Shown here: in pieces, positions 1 through 11,238 of the stretch
Layout of the letters: each line of letters starts with the position of its first letter
How positions within the stretch are numbered: position 1 is the first letter of the stretch
Source: Venturia oleaginea
Taxonomy: Eukaryota; Ascomycota; Dothideomycetes; Venturiales; Venturiaceae
Length of the DNA: 64,000 nucleotides
Direction of reading: 5' to 3'
Assembly: GCA_013176395.1 (NCBI GenBank)
Contig: JABMLP010000004.1
Coordinates: 1,612,001-1,676,000 of the forward strand
Notes under the pieces: generated by a model
Database searches by the model: none
The model's input: the letters and a program-made list of their open reading frames with translations, nothing else
What the model was told of the DNA's origin: nothing
Program-made: the position numbers and the translations under genes

Positions 1-820
1 GGGACTTCTGCCACGATATCAGCTGAAAGAACGCGGCAGAAACATATGGATGTTTTATATAACTCCTACAAGGACCGTGTTGCGAATGGAGAAGTCGTCG
101 ATTGCATTGTCTCAAGCTTGGACGATGATAGATTGACGTTTGAGGAGGTTCATAGCACCTGCATTTCCCTCCTGCAAGCGGCCCCGGATACCGTCGCATC
201 CGGCATCTATCAGTGCGTGGCCTGCCTGTCTAGCACAGAGGGTCAAGAGACTCAAAAAGTCGCATATGAGGCTATTCTAGAGGACCTACAACGGAGAAAG
301 AGAACTCGCTTGGAAAATGGCTTTTCGCGAAGACAAAGTTCCTTTGATCACCTCACTCAATAAGGAGACGCTGCGATAGTTCACGTTCACACCTTACGCC
401 ACCCCATGTCGAACAGTCACAGACATTCAGTACAAGAACATGTTGATTCCGAAAGGCGTGGCGATGATCATGAACGCTCAAGAAGCGAACCACGATACCG
501 ATCACTACGGTCTGGATGCCTGGAACTTCAATCCTTATCGCTTCATTGGTAACGACAACCCACTTCCGCATCTCACGTTCGGCGCAGGGAGTCGCATCTG
601 CCCTGCCGTGGCTATCAGTAACTGTATCATCACTGCCGTTCTCACAAGACTGATACTTGCTTTCGAGATGAAAGAGACTGACTGCGAGAAGAAACCGAAT
701 ATCGACTCCATCCACTTCTCGGATGTTTATGATGCGCCAGTGGCACATCCCAAATTCTTTGACTGCAATTTTGTCGCCAGAGATGAGGGTTGGCTGAAGG
801 AGATTGTCAATACTGAATAA
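1..820 (+). pseudogene. Cytochrome P450, 3' part, broken by frameshift and stop
   Basis: C-terminal half of a heme-thiolate monooxygenase; the 5' part lies outside the window. The I-helix region is read in frame 1 (around 130-230, LLQAAPDTVASG). The sequence then continues in frame 2 with the K-helix region (AFREDKVPLITSLNKETLR, about 320-376) and the heme-binding loop FGAGSRICP with the cysteine ligand near 600. Two defects are visible. Frame 1 must shift to frame 2 near 300, with no intron signals between, and a TAG at 377-379 falls directly after ETLR where the family has an aromatic residue. The pattern resembles the phenylacetate-hydroxylase-type P450s of filamentous fungi (inference from the I-helix and K-helix text). 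Substrate is unknown. The TAG can arise from TGG by a G-to-A change, the type of mutation RIP makes. Confidence 0.8.
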
Positions 821-1518
821 GTTTGTTCACTGATCGGGAAATGTATGTCATTGCAGCTTGGTCAATGGCGAGATTTTGTGCGGGCAAATCCCCAGTACGT
901 ATCTCCGTCCTTTCAGATCTTACCAAATCACCTATTGAGCCGTTGTTCTCAACTCTCCTAAGTTTACCGAAGACCTTCCAAGGTCTTCTGACATCGATTA
1001 TCATTGCTCTTGATGATGAGATATTTCAATCAGCAAAGCAGCAATTTTCCCAGCAGGGAGAGACAGGGCCCCCGGCGCCCTATCGGCCCATTACCATCAC
1101 GAGTCATACATCTTGTTCGAGGAGATCGACCACATGTGCTGGTCGGTGGGAATGCGCGATAAGATACCGCTGTTCGGGATCTCTACTTTCGAGGAAACAT
1201 GTAGCCGATGCGATACGATAACACGGCACTAGCATCACACCAATTATCAGATACCATTGGGCGTGACGAGGCTGAGTGCTATATGTCAGTCGGACATAAC
1301 AATATCTTCCGACAATAATGGAAATGCTCTTAATTCCAGGTGAAGCTGAGGGTACAGCACATCATCTTGCCTGTATGCCAGCCTTATCTTTAAAAGTGTC
1401 TGCTTTGGGACATGAACTTCGGACTTCAGCGCACCACCCGATTATTTTGAGTCAACCCATACATTGGCTATAATGACACTTTTATTTTGTCTTCATCTTG
1501 TTCCCCTTCGATAACGAG

Positions 1519-3558
1519 ATGGGCAAAGTCATGGAGCTTCTCAAGCCGCTGGAGGTGAAGCATTCTCAAGATGAGTACGCCTCGATTGGTACAAACCGAT
1601 GGGGCAATCGTGATGTCTACCCTGTCATTAAAGAGCACCAGACTTATACAGCTTGGTCGTACTTCATTTACTGGGCGACGGCGGGAATTTGTATCAGTTC
1701 TTGGACATTAGGTATGAACATTTCACCCCAATTCCTAAGCTAGAAATACTGATAGTGACAGGAAGCTCTATGGTTGGAATCGGGCTTACGGCTGGACAAG
1801 CATGTGGCGCTGTCCTTCTAGGAAGTTCATTTGCGGCTTTACTAGGATTTATGTCTGGACAATGTGGTAGAGTGCATCATCTAGGGTAAGATGACCTTTC
1901 CAAGATTGTGATCAATGGCTTACACTCGAATAGCTTTATGATGATGAGCCGTGCCGCCTTCGGACTATGGGGCTCTTATTTCTCCATGATGCTATGCGTG
2001 TTCGAATCTGTCATATATGTGAGTGCCTCAGCAATAACTGAACGTGATGCTTGCTAATGCACCATAGTTTGGCCTCCAAAGTTACTTCGGCGGTCAGGCT
2101 ATTGTGATTATTCTCAACTCCATATTCCCATCTTACTTGCACATGAAGAACACGCTTCCAAAAAGGTAGAACAGATCTTTTCAAAATCTGATACGTGGCT
2201 GATCCTTGCCAGCGCCCACATCACGACACCAGCATTAATCGGGTTCCTTTTGTATTTCGTTATATACATCCCGGTAGTCTGGTTTATACCACCCCACAAG
2301 ATTCACAAATACTTATATCCAAACTTTCTGATCATATGCGCGACTTTTGCCGGAATTCTTGGCGTGAGTTGTCTCGAACATCGTTCAAGATTAAACACTG
2401 CTAATCTCTCCTCTTAGTACTTCATGCACGCCAACGGCGGACAAGGAGATTTCGTCAAACCATCCATCGAGATCTCTTCCGTAGAGCGAGGCTTCGTAAT
2501 GATGTCCTGCATCTCCTCCACCGCTGGAGCTTACACGGGTGGCTCAGTACGAGTAAGTGACTGGACCAGATTCACGAAGACTCGAAACGCGCCTGTGATT
2601 CCATTGATCATCTCTATGCCCCTGAATATCACGATTGCAGCCGTAGTCGGAGTCCTGGTCACGAGTGCTGCAAATGAGATGTATGGCGAAATAATCTGGA
2701 GTCCGCTTACACTTTTGCAATATACGCAAGCACACAATTATACTGCTGCTTGTAGAGCTGGGACGTTCTTTGCTGGGGTTGGACTGCTTTCTAGTCAGAT
2801 TTTTGTGAGTTTGCCCACAGCCATTAGACGTGTGAATAACGACTGACTAGAAACAAAGGAAAATGTAACACAAAATGGCATCACCCAGGGCATGGATATT
2901 GCCGGTATGGTACCAAAGTACTTTTCCATGAGACGAGGCGCCATCCTCGTCTGTATCGTCGGTCAGTTTCGCCCTCTAACAAAATCCTCGGACGAAAGAC
3001 TAACCTACAAAGGCATCATGATCCAACCATGGCGTTTCCTAACACAAGCCGCCACCTTCCTCACCGTCCTATCAAGTTTTGGTGGTAAGACCCCATCAAC
3101 CCATCCCACATCAAAAATCAAAGCCAACTAACAAAACTCTAGTCTTCATCGCCCCAATGACCGGCATCCTCTGCACAGATTTCTGGCTCATCCGTGCCCA
3201 GCAACTCAAAATCCCAGATCTCTACACCAAGAATGGTATCTACTGGTACACCTTTGGTTGGAACTGTAGAGCGCTCATTTCATTCTTCATCGCAATAATT
3301 CCTTCTATGCCAGGTTTTGTGTGCGCTGTTAATGGGGCACCGATTGCTGTTGGTTGGACGCGTGTTTATCAGTTATCTTATTTTGTTGGGATTTTTGTTG
3401 CTGGGTTGTTGTATTATGGGCTTTGTTACTTTTTTCCGCCGGTGGGGTTGGGGATTTCGGAGAGGTTGAGGGATGGGGTGGTGGGGAGTCCGGTGGGTTC
3501 TTCTGCTGTTGATTTGGGACGGAAGGGGAAGTTGTGTGAGAAAGTGGTGCAGGTTTAA
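1519..3558 (+). CDS. NCS1-family nucleobase/allantoin-type permease
   Basis: Multi-spanning plasma-membrane symporter of the nucleobase:cation symporter-1 family (Fur-like branch: uracil, allantoin, purines). Landmarks in order: N-terminal SIGTNRWGNRDVYPV, TM1 (YFIYWATAGICISSW), the loop with GLQSYFGGQA, NGGQGDFVKPS, MDIAGMVPKYFSMRRGA and a final ILCTDFWLIRAQQLKIPDLY, all typical of the family. Introns with clean GT-AG borders include 1712-1761 and 1886-1933, plus ones near 2020-2067, 2166-2211, 2364-2417, 2962-3013 and 3085-3142. Joins such as WTLG|SSMV preserve frame. The intron near 2800-2851 is the one doubtful join: the obvious donor (GTGAGT) does not keep frame with the conserved NVTQNGITQG segment, so a non-consensus donor or a small lesion is possible. 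The start is taken at ATG 1519; 1531 is an alternative. Substrate cannot be told from sequence. Confidence 0.8.
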
Positions 3559-5077
3559 GTTGGCTTGGGTAAAAGATCTGTCCATTGCCGATTTGTGACT
3601 CGAGTAAATCCTCATATACATTTTTGCCAGCGGACCGATAAGATTCGTGGTCGAAAAGCTATCTCGCGAGTTGACATTGGGCTCGCGAATATTCTGACAG
3701 GCACCAGAATTGGGTTTCCCAAAATTGAAACTACAACGAAGTTGATTTGCTAGTCATGCATTGGCCAGAGTCGTTTTCCTAAGTACCTCGAGGCCGAGTG
3801 AAGATTGTATTTTTCTTCGATTCTTCAAGTATGTAAAGTCGGTCTTAACATAGGTTGAATGGATTTAAAAAAAGCACCCTAAGTCTCAACCCAAACTCAT
3901 CCGTCCCAGATCTCGTACACGCCCTACCCTGATTCTAAGGAGCATAAATCCTAATCTTTAGTACCAGCAAATTGTCCCTGTTCCTTGCAACAAGCATCAT
4001 ATCTAGAAGAAGAACCAGCGGCGTGCCTATGTACCTAGGTTTTTGAATGGAAGACATGAAATTCCTGGCGAGAATGAGGTACGCGGGGTTTAGTGATGAG
4101 GTTGGAAAGGAGTTGCTGGTGGAGTAGTAAGAATCGGTAACAGTGTGCAATGTTATGGACTTAGATGCGCGTTCTTTTAGTTCGATCGATGAATGCTTAC
4201 AATCGCCAGACGGTTCACTGCTTCTTCCACCGAGGATCTCTGTCCTCGAATTGCCGTTTCGTTGATTTGAATTGGCGTTCCTGTATCTCAGGTCGTCGGA
4301 GAGCGCAAGCCCTTCCCGACAGCTTCGGAAGAGCATTCCGGTCACCGAACTGACACAGCGAATTCGAGAAATCGCGTTGAATAAATATTTAATGCAAGTC
4401 GTAAATATTTCCTCCATTCGGTCTTTATTTCGAAATAAAAAGTCCCGGCATCAAATTGCATGTATTTGGATTGTCTCGGTTGAACTTCGACGGCCGTCGT
4501 TCCGTCGCCAGGAACATCGATTTGATCTTATAAAATTGAGTGCAAGCGATTTAATCTGTGTCTAGTAGATTCTTCGTACCTGATGGAACCCTGCTCGCTT
4601 CCCCCAGAGTTTTCGGTACGCACAGATCTCCAGATGGGGGGCCGTTCCTTAGTTCATAACTTTCTTGAACACGAAGCATGTTGAGCGCGTTCTACAAATC
4701 GTGACAGCAGTGAGCGAAAGAGTCCAAATCTATGAGTATGTTCAGCAGAAAGCGTGCTTGAAGGGTTTTCAGGTACGAACCTTTTCCAAAGGCTGATACA
4801 CATATTTTTTTTCGAGATACCTAGAAGATCAGGGATGTACGCTTTGCAGATATTGAGGTTTCAATATTGGCCCGACTATTAACAAGATTAAATTTTGGTC
4901 AAAGTGGTTCATGTAAGAGCCTCAGGGGTCGCTTCGGATAACAGGGCAGCAAATACTCCAGGATTTTATATTGGTGATTGAGGGTTACGCGTTGGGGTTG
5001 CATTTCTTCCGAGGCGGCGGACCTGAGTCACATAAAAGGAAGAACCGTGTAGGCTTAACTTGACAGCGTCTAACCCC
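3559..5077. other. Intergenic region, no supported gene
   Basis: About 1.5 kb between the NCS1 gene and the small secreted protein gene. Short reading frames exist on both strands, the longest 160 codons on the minus strand, but they show no domain, signal peptide or intron-linked continuation. A TATA-like CATAAAAGG near 5031 fits a core promoter for the gene at 5158. Confidence 0.5.
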
Positions 5078-5140
5078 ATCACGTCTCTCGCTCACTACAT
5101 CTCTCGTTCATTACATCTCTCGTTCATTACATCTTTCGTT
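5078..5140 (+). repeat. 16-bp tandem repeat in the 5' leader of the secreted-protein gene
   Basis: Three near-identical 16-bp units (CATTACATCTCTCGTT type) at 5093-5108, 5109-5124 and 5125-5140, preceded by a degenerate one. The array ends 17 bp before the ATG at 5158, so it lies in the promoter or 5' UTR. Pyrimidine-rich leaders are common in well expressed fungal genes; the repeated unit itself is unexplained. Confidence 0.8.
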
Positions 5141-5157
5141 CTACAAACTCACCAAAA

Positions 5158-5622
5158 ATGTTGTTTCCTGTTGTCTTCTCAGCCCTTCTCGCCGGGTTTG
5201 CGGCCGCGAGTGTGGAATGTCCAATCAAACCATATGATGCGGCACCGGGATATCAAATCGCATGTGTGTATGGAGACGCGAAGGGCGTCTACGAAAACCG
5301 CCTGGTCAAAGATATCGATGTTAAAGGCAGCATGTTTCGCGCTACACTGCCATTCGAATGCGTCAGACAAGTCGGAAATCCAGATTCAGCGAACGGGTAA
5401 GCTCGATGTTCCTCACGTGTGGCACATTGGGAAAGGCTCACAGTATGCTTAGTGGTGCGAAATGGCTTGGCTACAACCTGAATGGAAAGCTTTGTTGGGT
5501 GACTGAGGGCAATGTGCAAGGCGAGGACAAGGCTGCATGCTGTAAGTATTCGAGATTAAGCAGATCGGAAAAATACTGACCTATCTATAGTCAAGAAATT
5601 GCCAGCGTGCAAACTGCGTTGA
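5158..5622 (+). CDS. Small secreted cysteine-rich protein
   Basis: Predicted 122-residue protein from three exons: 5158-5396, 5444-5541 and 5591-5622. Introns 5397-5443 (GTAAGC...CAG) and 5542-5590 (GTAAGT...TAG) keep frame. The first 18 residues (MLFPVVFSALLAGFAAAS) are a classic signal peptide, with likely cleavage before VECP. The mature part holds six cysteines (VEC, IAC, FEC, KLC, AAC, PAC), enough for three disulfides, and no transmembrane segment. This is the profile of an apoplastic or effector-like protein, but I recognise no family. It is flanked by intergenic DNA rather than by a gene cluster. Confidence 0.72.
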
Positions 5623-6950
5623 GGCAACCCAACATCTACGGTCCTTGTTTTGGGCGACAACAATGCGGACGAGCAGAATTGAAAGTTCGAAGTACAAATG
5701 AAGACATTGATTTGCTGGAGCATGCGTTCAGAGTTTGGACTCAGCAAATCCGTTCTAGAACAGACGATAGTATTCAGCCCGCAGTAATGAGAAATAAGGT
5801 CGTGTTGTTCATACCAGGATATCCGAAATATTAGACGTTACCGCGAGCTCATTGTTTAGTGCGACGATTTCTTGTGGATTCATGCAATGGAAAGCTGGAA
5901 AGTCGACTTTGACGTGAGCTCTTTCCAAGACCCATCGCCATGTAGCCATTGCTCGAAAAAAGAGAAGATACTGAGATGGACAGCCAATGAACTCGATCAG
6001 TCGAGAAGATGATGACATAGAGATAGTGATGGTAAAGGTAGCAATGGTAATGATCATGGTAAGACGCGAGTCCCATTTAATAAGTTACATACTATTTATG
6101 CTTTTTGTGACCTTGAGCATCAAAGTTTGGCCTTTGTCTTGGGGCCATCGCAAGACTCAACAAAAACAACATCATCCACACTGATATCAGTGATATGCCA
6201 TCAGCGTCCAGTCGTGGCTCCATTGATCTTGCCAGGAGCTGAAATGGAGATAAGTCTAAAACTCTAACCAACGCCTCGCAAACAAGATGGCGCAACCCTT
6301 GCTCGAATGAGTTCGGCCGTTGTATCTGGGTCAAAGGGTCGCAATATTCTTTAAAGAGGAACTTCATGAATCAAAGAAGGATAGGAACTAGCTGACTGAG
6401 GTAATAGAAGCAACTAGCATGTCCTGCCTATAGTTCCTCTCCCAATTCCTGTCCTGAATTGCATGCAGCGTCTACGAATGACGGGTTCCATAAAGACTCC
6501 TGCGGCTGGCCATACAAACCACCTGATTTAGTTGCTTCCGATATACCGAAATCGATTGAAGTATTGAGCATGTCATTGCATTCCTGAGATTCATGTAAAT
6601 TCATTCATTTGATGAGCAGAATTTCTCCAGTTCCGGTCCCGCATGCTAAACACATCGATTATCCTGGTTTAATTGTAGAGCTCACAACATCTAGTGCTGG
6701 CAATATTCCCTAGCAAAAATTTCGAAGTTACTAGCAATGAAGGACTAGCGGCTTCGGTACAGAAAACCACAATTTTGTCGGAAGCAGGATCCGGGGTTGG
6801 TCGGAACTTTGGACCCGGATTGGTAATGTTGCGAATACACTACCGTCTTGGCGACATGGTATGTTCACCTTACTCTTGCTTTGTAGTTTTTTAGAACGTC
6901 ATGAATAGTTCTTGTTCTTACACCATATACTACCGTCGCATTACTGGATT
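5623..6950. other. Intergenic region, no supported gene
   Basis: About 1.3 kb. Short overlapping reading frames on both strands show no recognisable domain or codon pattern. It contains the 3' flank of the secreted-protein gene and the promoter of the flavin oxidoreductase gene. Confidence 0.5.
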
Positions 6951-8475
6951 ATGCCTATCACTCGATCAAGGAAAAGAAGTCACGTCGAAGAACTTGAGTC
7001 GACAGGCCCCGACACCGACATGGCCTCTACGGCACCAACAGTCAAGCTCTTCAGCCCGTTGTTCATCGCAGATGGGAAGATCAAGCTTAGTCACAGAGTC
7101 GTCATGGCGCCGATGACCAGAAATAGGGGTGTCCCTCTCACAGAAGGAACTCCTGAAGAACCAAATCGAATCTGGCTTGCAGATGAACTGGTTGCAGAAT
7201 ATTATGGGCAAAGAGCCTCAAAGGGCGGTTTGATCATCACGGAGGGTATACCTCCGTCGATAGAGGTAAACGACTACTCCAACCTTTGACCAATTTTATT
7301 CACAAGAAGATAGGCGGGTGCGATGCCAAATGTCCCAGGTCTTTTTCACGAATCGCAGGTGACGGGATGGAAAAAAGTTGTGGACAGCGTTCATGCCAAG
7401 GGAGGCTTCATTTATGCTCAGTTATGGCATGCTGGAAGAGCTGCCATTCCACAGATGAGCGGGCTTTCAACTGTCTCTGCTTCTGCTACACCATGGGACG
7501 ACGATGAGAAATATCCTTTCAGGACACCATTCACCAAAGAAAAGATCGCATACCGGGACTTCCCACCGAAAGAGATGTCTGCACAAGATATTGAAAAGAC
7601 GATTTCAGACTACGTGGCTGCCGCGAAGCTCGCGATAGAAATTGGCTTTGATGGGATAGAAGTGAATGGCGGGAACGGGAATTGTACTATCCCTCTTCAT
7701 GATCTAGCAACTCCCGTTTACTAATAAATTGATAGTACCAGACCAGTTTCTCCATTCGAATATCAACAAACGAACGGACGCATACGGTGGCACCCCGGAA
7801 AAACGATGCAAATTTGTACTTGATCTCATCTCGGCTTTGGCTTCGGCCGTTAGCGAGTCTCAAATCGGTATTCGCTTAGAAGCTTGCGGATTGTACAATC
7901 ACACTCGGGGTAGCGAGCGCGTCGAAACTTGGACTCATCTATGTCGCGAATTGAAAAAAGCCCATCGATTATCATACGTCCATTTTATCGAACCGCGCTT
8001 TGATCGCATCGATTCCGAAAAGGAGAAGGAAGGTTTCTATGCCAATTGGCGTCTACCCAAGGTCAGCAATGAGGTTTTCAGAAAGGCTATGGGTGACACA
8101 CCTTGCATATCTGCAGGCGGGTGGGACGACAAGAACTGCCTCAAAGCTGTAGAAGAGGGACAGTATGATGCACTGGCTTTTGCGAAATGGTTTGCGAGTA
8201 ATCCAGATTTGCCTTTTAGATTGCAACACGGTTATGCGCTGGAGCCTTACGATCGAAGCAGGTTCTATGGTAGTTGGGATGGGAGAGCAAAAGGCTATGT
8301 CGACTATCCGTTCTGGGAGAATTCCTCGCTTAATCCGAACTCCACAGATTCGAAAAAGAGGAGGTTGAGTGGAAATGGGTCTGTTCGTGATAAGGCCAGC
8401 GAAGAGAAGGTCGTGGTTCCTAAGGAGGGAAATATTGAGTCGAAAAAGGTTAAAGCGGATGGAAAAGCGGAATAA
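6951..8475 (+). CDS. Old yellow enzyme family NADH:flavin oxidoreductase with altered active site
   Basis: FMN-dependent TIM-barrel ene-reductase. Three exons: 6951-7265, 7314-7683 and 7736-8475. Start could also be ATG 7020 (MASTAPTVKLF), where homologs usually begin. FMN and substrate landmarks: KLFSPLFI, RVVMAPMTRNR (Thr near the flavin), YAQLWHAGR, GIRLEACG (Arg), FIEPR, AFAKWFASNPDLP. At the substrate-binding stretch, where OYE1 has His191, Asn194 and Tyr196, this protein reads EVNGGNGN: His191 is Asn, Asn194 is kept and Tyr196 is Asn. Tyr196 is the proton donor in OYE1, so reductase activity may be changed. The Asn at the Tyr position depends on the splice donor at 7684, the only fitting GT. 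A hydrophilic tail after about residue 430 carries KKRR and a lysine-rich end, not usual for the family. Confidence 0.85.
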
Positions 8476-9191
8476 ACAAGGCTGCTAAAATCAAGAAGGA
8501 TTTGGCCCTCGGATCCCAGCATCTGAAGAATGAAAGAGAAAGAGAAAATTGGATAGAACGGTAGAGAACGAATGCTAAAAGCTGGAATCGGTTAGAGCCT
8601 GCGTCTTCATTTGTTCATCATCGCAACGCGTTAAGGTGGTTCAAGACAGCTGAAGTTGTGATCATTAAGTAAAATTATTGATGTTGAGAGGAGAAGCCAC
8701 TCAACCGAAGGAAACTACCTGCTATCCCACGGAGTTTCGCGTACCACTTTCAACACCAACGTTAACAAGGGACGTACTAGGAGGTACGAAAATGTTGGTA
8801 CGGCCCCTAACTCGGAGGGGTAGAATATAGGCAGTAACAAACTCCCCGAATTCCTAGGTTTTCGCGGTTGTAACAGGAAAGGCTGAGCTATGGACGGAGG
8901 GTAAAGAAAAACTATGTAAAGAGGAGATCGAGGTAGTCAGAGGTATCTACCTTAAATCTCATGAGCATGCTTAACGTAAAGCCGTAGTTCAGGCGTATAT
9001 CGAATATGCCTACAAGAGGAGAAGCGTAAGATAAACTATTTAGATTAAGGGCGTTTGATAATCAATTGATAGACTACTTATTATCAGTTAATCAAACGTA
9101 GTATCGCTCAACCAACAGATTGCTATTCTCGCTTGATAATATAATATCTAAGCCCTCTAATTGGTGAATATCCCTTATCGATCTCGCCTAG
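8476..9191. other. Intergenic region with a short inverted repeat
   Basis: About 700 bp, rich in scattered stops on all frames and probably old transposon remains. An imperfect inverted repeat of about 20-bp arms lies at 9052-9098, with perfect outer ends CGTTTGAT / ATCAAACG and a 7-nt loop. No coding region is supported. Confidence 0.45.
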
Positions 9192-9371
9192 TGTGACGGC
9201 ATGGCATGGTGGCCATCTTTGTCACATGACAACGTTTCGCAGCCACACTGTGGCGAGAGGAACATCAACTGGCGCGCCCCGTAGTTACTTACTCTCTATC
9301 TGATATTCTCTCATCACACTGAGTAAATGGAATCTTAGTTCATTCTGTCTGGTTCAATGCTCGCCGTGACA
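9192..9371 (+). repeat. 5' LTR of the gypsy element
   Basis: 180 bp beginning TGTGACGGCATGG and ending GCTCGCCGTGACA, i.e. TG...CA. Two related stand-alone copies occur in the window (46477-46668 on plus; 32449-32619 on minus), which supports the borders. All three share the ends TGTGACGGC / GCCGT(C/G)ACA and an internal CTCTCTA-C stretch. Confidence 0.75.
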
Positions 9372-9464
9372 TTATATCAGATCAACCCTCACGCTTAGAA
9401 CAGCGACAAATAGTTCCAGATTGTTTACGACAATAAGCAGTCAAAACCGACCCCGACCTGACCA

Positions 9465-9660
9465 GACACCGACCAGTCTCGCGACCTTCTTTGAGCCGAC
9501 CATTGCTCAACACACGATACCAACCTGGCCAGAGACACCGACCAGTCTCGCGACCTTCTTTGAGCCGACCATTGCTCAACACACGATACCAACCTGACCA
9601 GAGACACCGACCAGTCTCACAACCTTTTTTCTTTGAACCGACCATTGCTCACTGATTCGA
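9465..9660 (+). repeat. 69-bp tandem repeat in the gypsy leader
   Basis: Three units, beginning at 9465, 9534 and 9603 with GACACCGACCAGTCTC, lie between the 5' LTR and the gag ATG. The third is slightly diverged with a T-rich insertion. Reading frames over this stretch only echo the repeat and are not genes. Confidence 0.85.
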
Positions 9661-9744
9661 AGCCGACCATTGCTTCCGAAACGAGGCACCGATCCGTTTC
9701 ACGACCGAAACGACACAGTTACTCCCAAAAAAGTACGATTTGAG

Positions 9745-11221
9745 ATGGCGCCGTTCCGCTACAGTGGCGACACGCCTATGACCCAGCTCCGAGAGGCTAT
9801 TGAAGCTGCAGAGACTCCAGAGGACTTGACCGAGTTGAACCTCCAGGCTCCAGAATACAATGCCGATAAGGCTACTCGCATCGCTCACAGCAGGAAGGAA
9901 GACACCGACGACCTGATACTTGTAGTACCCTGGGCGGACGCGACTACGGGTTGGCTAGCAAGCGAAGCAACGATTGCGGCTGCTATTAATGACGACCAGT
10001 TGAAGCCACAGATGGTTAAAGAAATTCTTCGATGGATACATAGCAGCAATATCAAACAACAGCAGCTAGAGATCTGCCTAGACCTGACGGATAGGTTAGC
10101 AGCGAAAGGAGGAGAACTCCTAAAGGCAAGAGATGCTACGATCGAAAGCAAGTCTCATGAGCTCCGCCTACAGACGGCTATGCTTAACAGTGCGGAGGAA
10201 GCACTAGCAAAAGAAAAGGAAGCTTGTGCGGCGATATTCGACAAGTATGAAGCTCTTAATATCATACAATGCGACCCGACAGAGTTTGCGACAGAACCTC
10301 ATATCGGGTGACGACTTGTCCGGATTTGGTTCTCGATCGGAAGGCGGCTTTTCGAAGATCAAACTTCCACACCCTGACCTATTGACCGACAAATACACTC
10401 CCACGGAGTACAAGCATTGGCGCAATGCAATGGAAAACAAGCTGAAGGCAGAGGGCTACGACGACGAGATGTCTGTTGCCTACTTTATGAATCTTGTAAA
10501 GGGACCTAATGCAAAAGACGCCCTACTACTCATCAATGCGGCCGACCGTACAATGGACAAGGTATGGAAGGTTACCACTGAGCGATTTGCAGACCCGTTT
10601 GAGAAGCAGAACGCAAAGAAGGCGTACAAGTCGCTGACTATGAAGCCCTACACCGACTTCCTGAACTTCAAGAATCAATTTGAGACCCTTGCGATGCAGT
10701 GCAAGGTAGACAAGGACGATTGGAAGGAGGATATCCACGAGAAGCTGTATACCCGCCTCAAGGAAGGTACAGCAGGAGAAGCCGGCGACCCAGATCTAAC
10801 CTACGAGAAGCTGTGCTTTAAGGCATCCGACCTTTCCCGAACCTACATCCAGACACAAGAAGAGCGCAAGGCTCCCGACGCTGCAACTACGGCCAAGAAG
10901 AACAGCAATTCGAACGGCAACCGACAGAACTCCTCGAACAACACCGGTGCAGGTACGAACACGCCTCAAGGGCAGTCCAGCGGTGGTGGAAACAATGGAT
11001 TAGGTGGAGGTCGACGGGAGCGAGACCCCGAAAAAGCACGCGCAGCATTCAATCGCTACAAGGACGTAGGATTAAACATTGATCAGGTGGTCCAGTCGGC
11101 TCAGGAGCGCAAGTGTTTCAAGTGTAAGAAGGAGGGACATTACATGAAGGACTGCCCAGAGGCCTCCATCTCCGTAATGGATGGCGCTGGCGGGATTGAG
11201 TCAGAACACCCAAAAGCATAG
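9745..11221 (+). pseudogene. Gypsy gag (capsid/nucleocapsid), frame-broken
   Basis: First segment runs from ATG 9745 (MAPFRYSGDTPM) in frame 1 to a TGA near 10311. The protein continues in frame 2 from about 10300 with the capsid-like region (YKHWRNAMENKLKAEG), an N/G-rich linker and a CCHC zinc knuckle CFKCKKEGHYMKDC (near 11113-11155), ending at 11221. The switch needs a 1-nt change near 10305, most simply an inactivating deletion; programmed frameshifting inside gag would be unusual. Gag normally forms the particle and binds the RNA genome. Confidence 0.75.
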
Positions 11222-11238
11222 ACCTGGTAAAAGTCACC

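Noticed and set aside
3935..4417. 160-codon minus-strand frame between the NCS1 and secreted-protein genes
   Set aside because: No domain, no signal peptide, no linked exons, low-complexity composition.
9382..9645. Minus-strand frame with repeated GRCL/WYRVLSNGRLKEG text, a possible repeat protein
   Set aside because: It only mirrors the 69-bp tandem repeat of the gypsy leader.
10205..10320. Programmed frameshift inside gypsy gag
   Set aside because: No slippery heptamer is evident at the switch, and programmed shifts normally lie between gag and pol, so a simple deletion is more likely.
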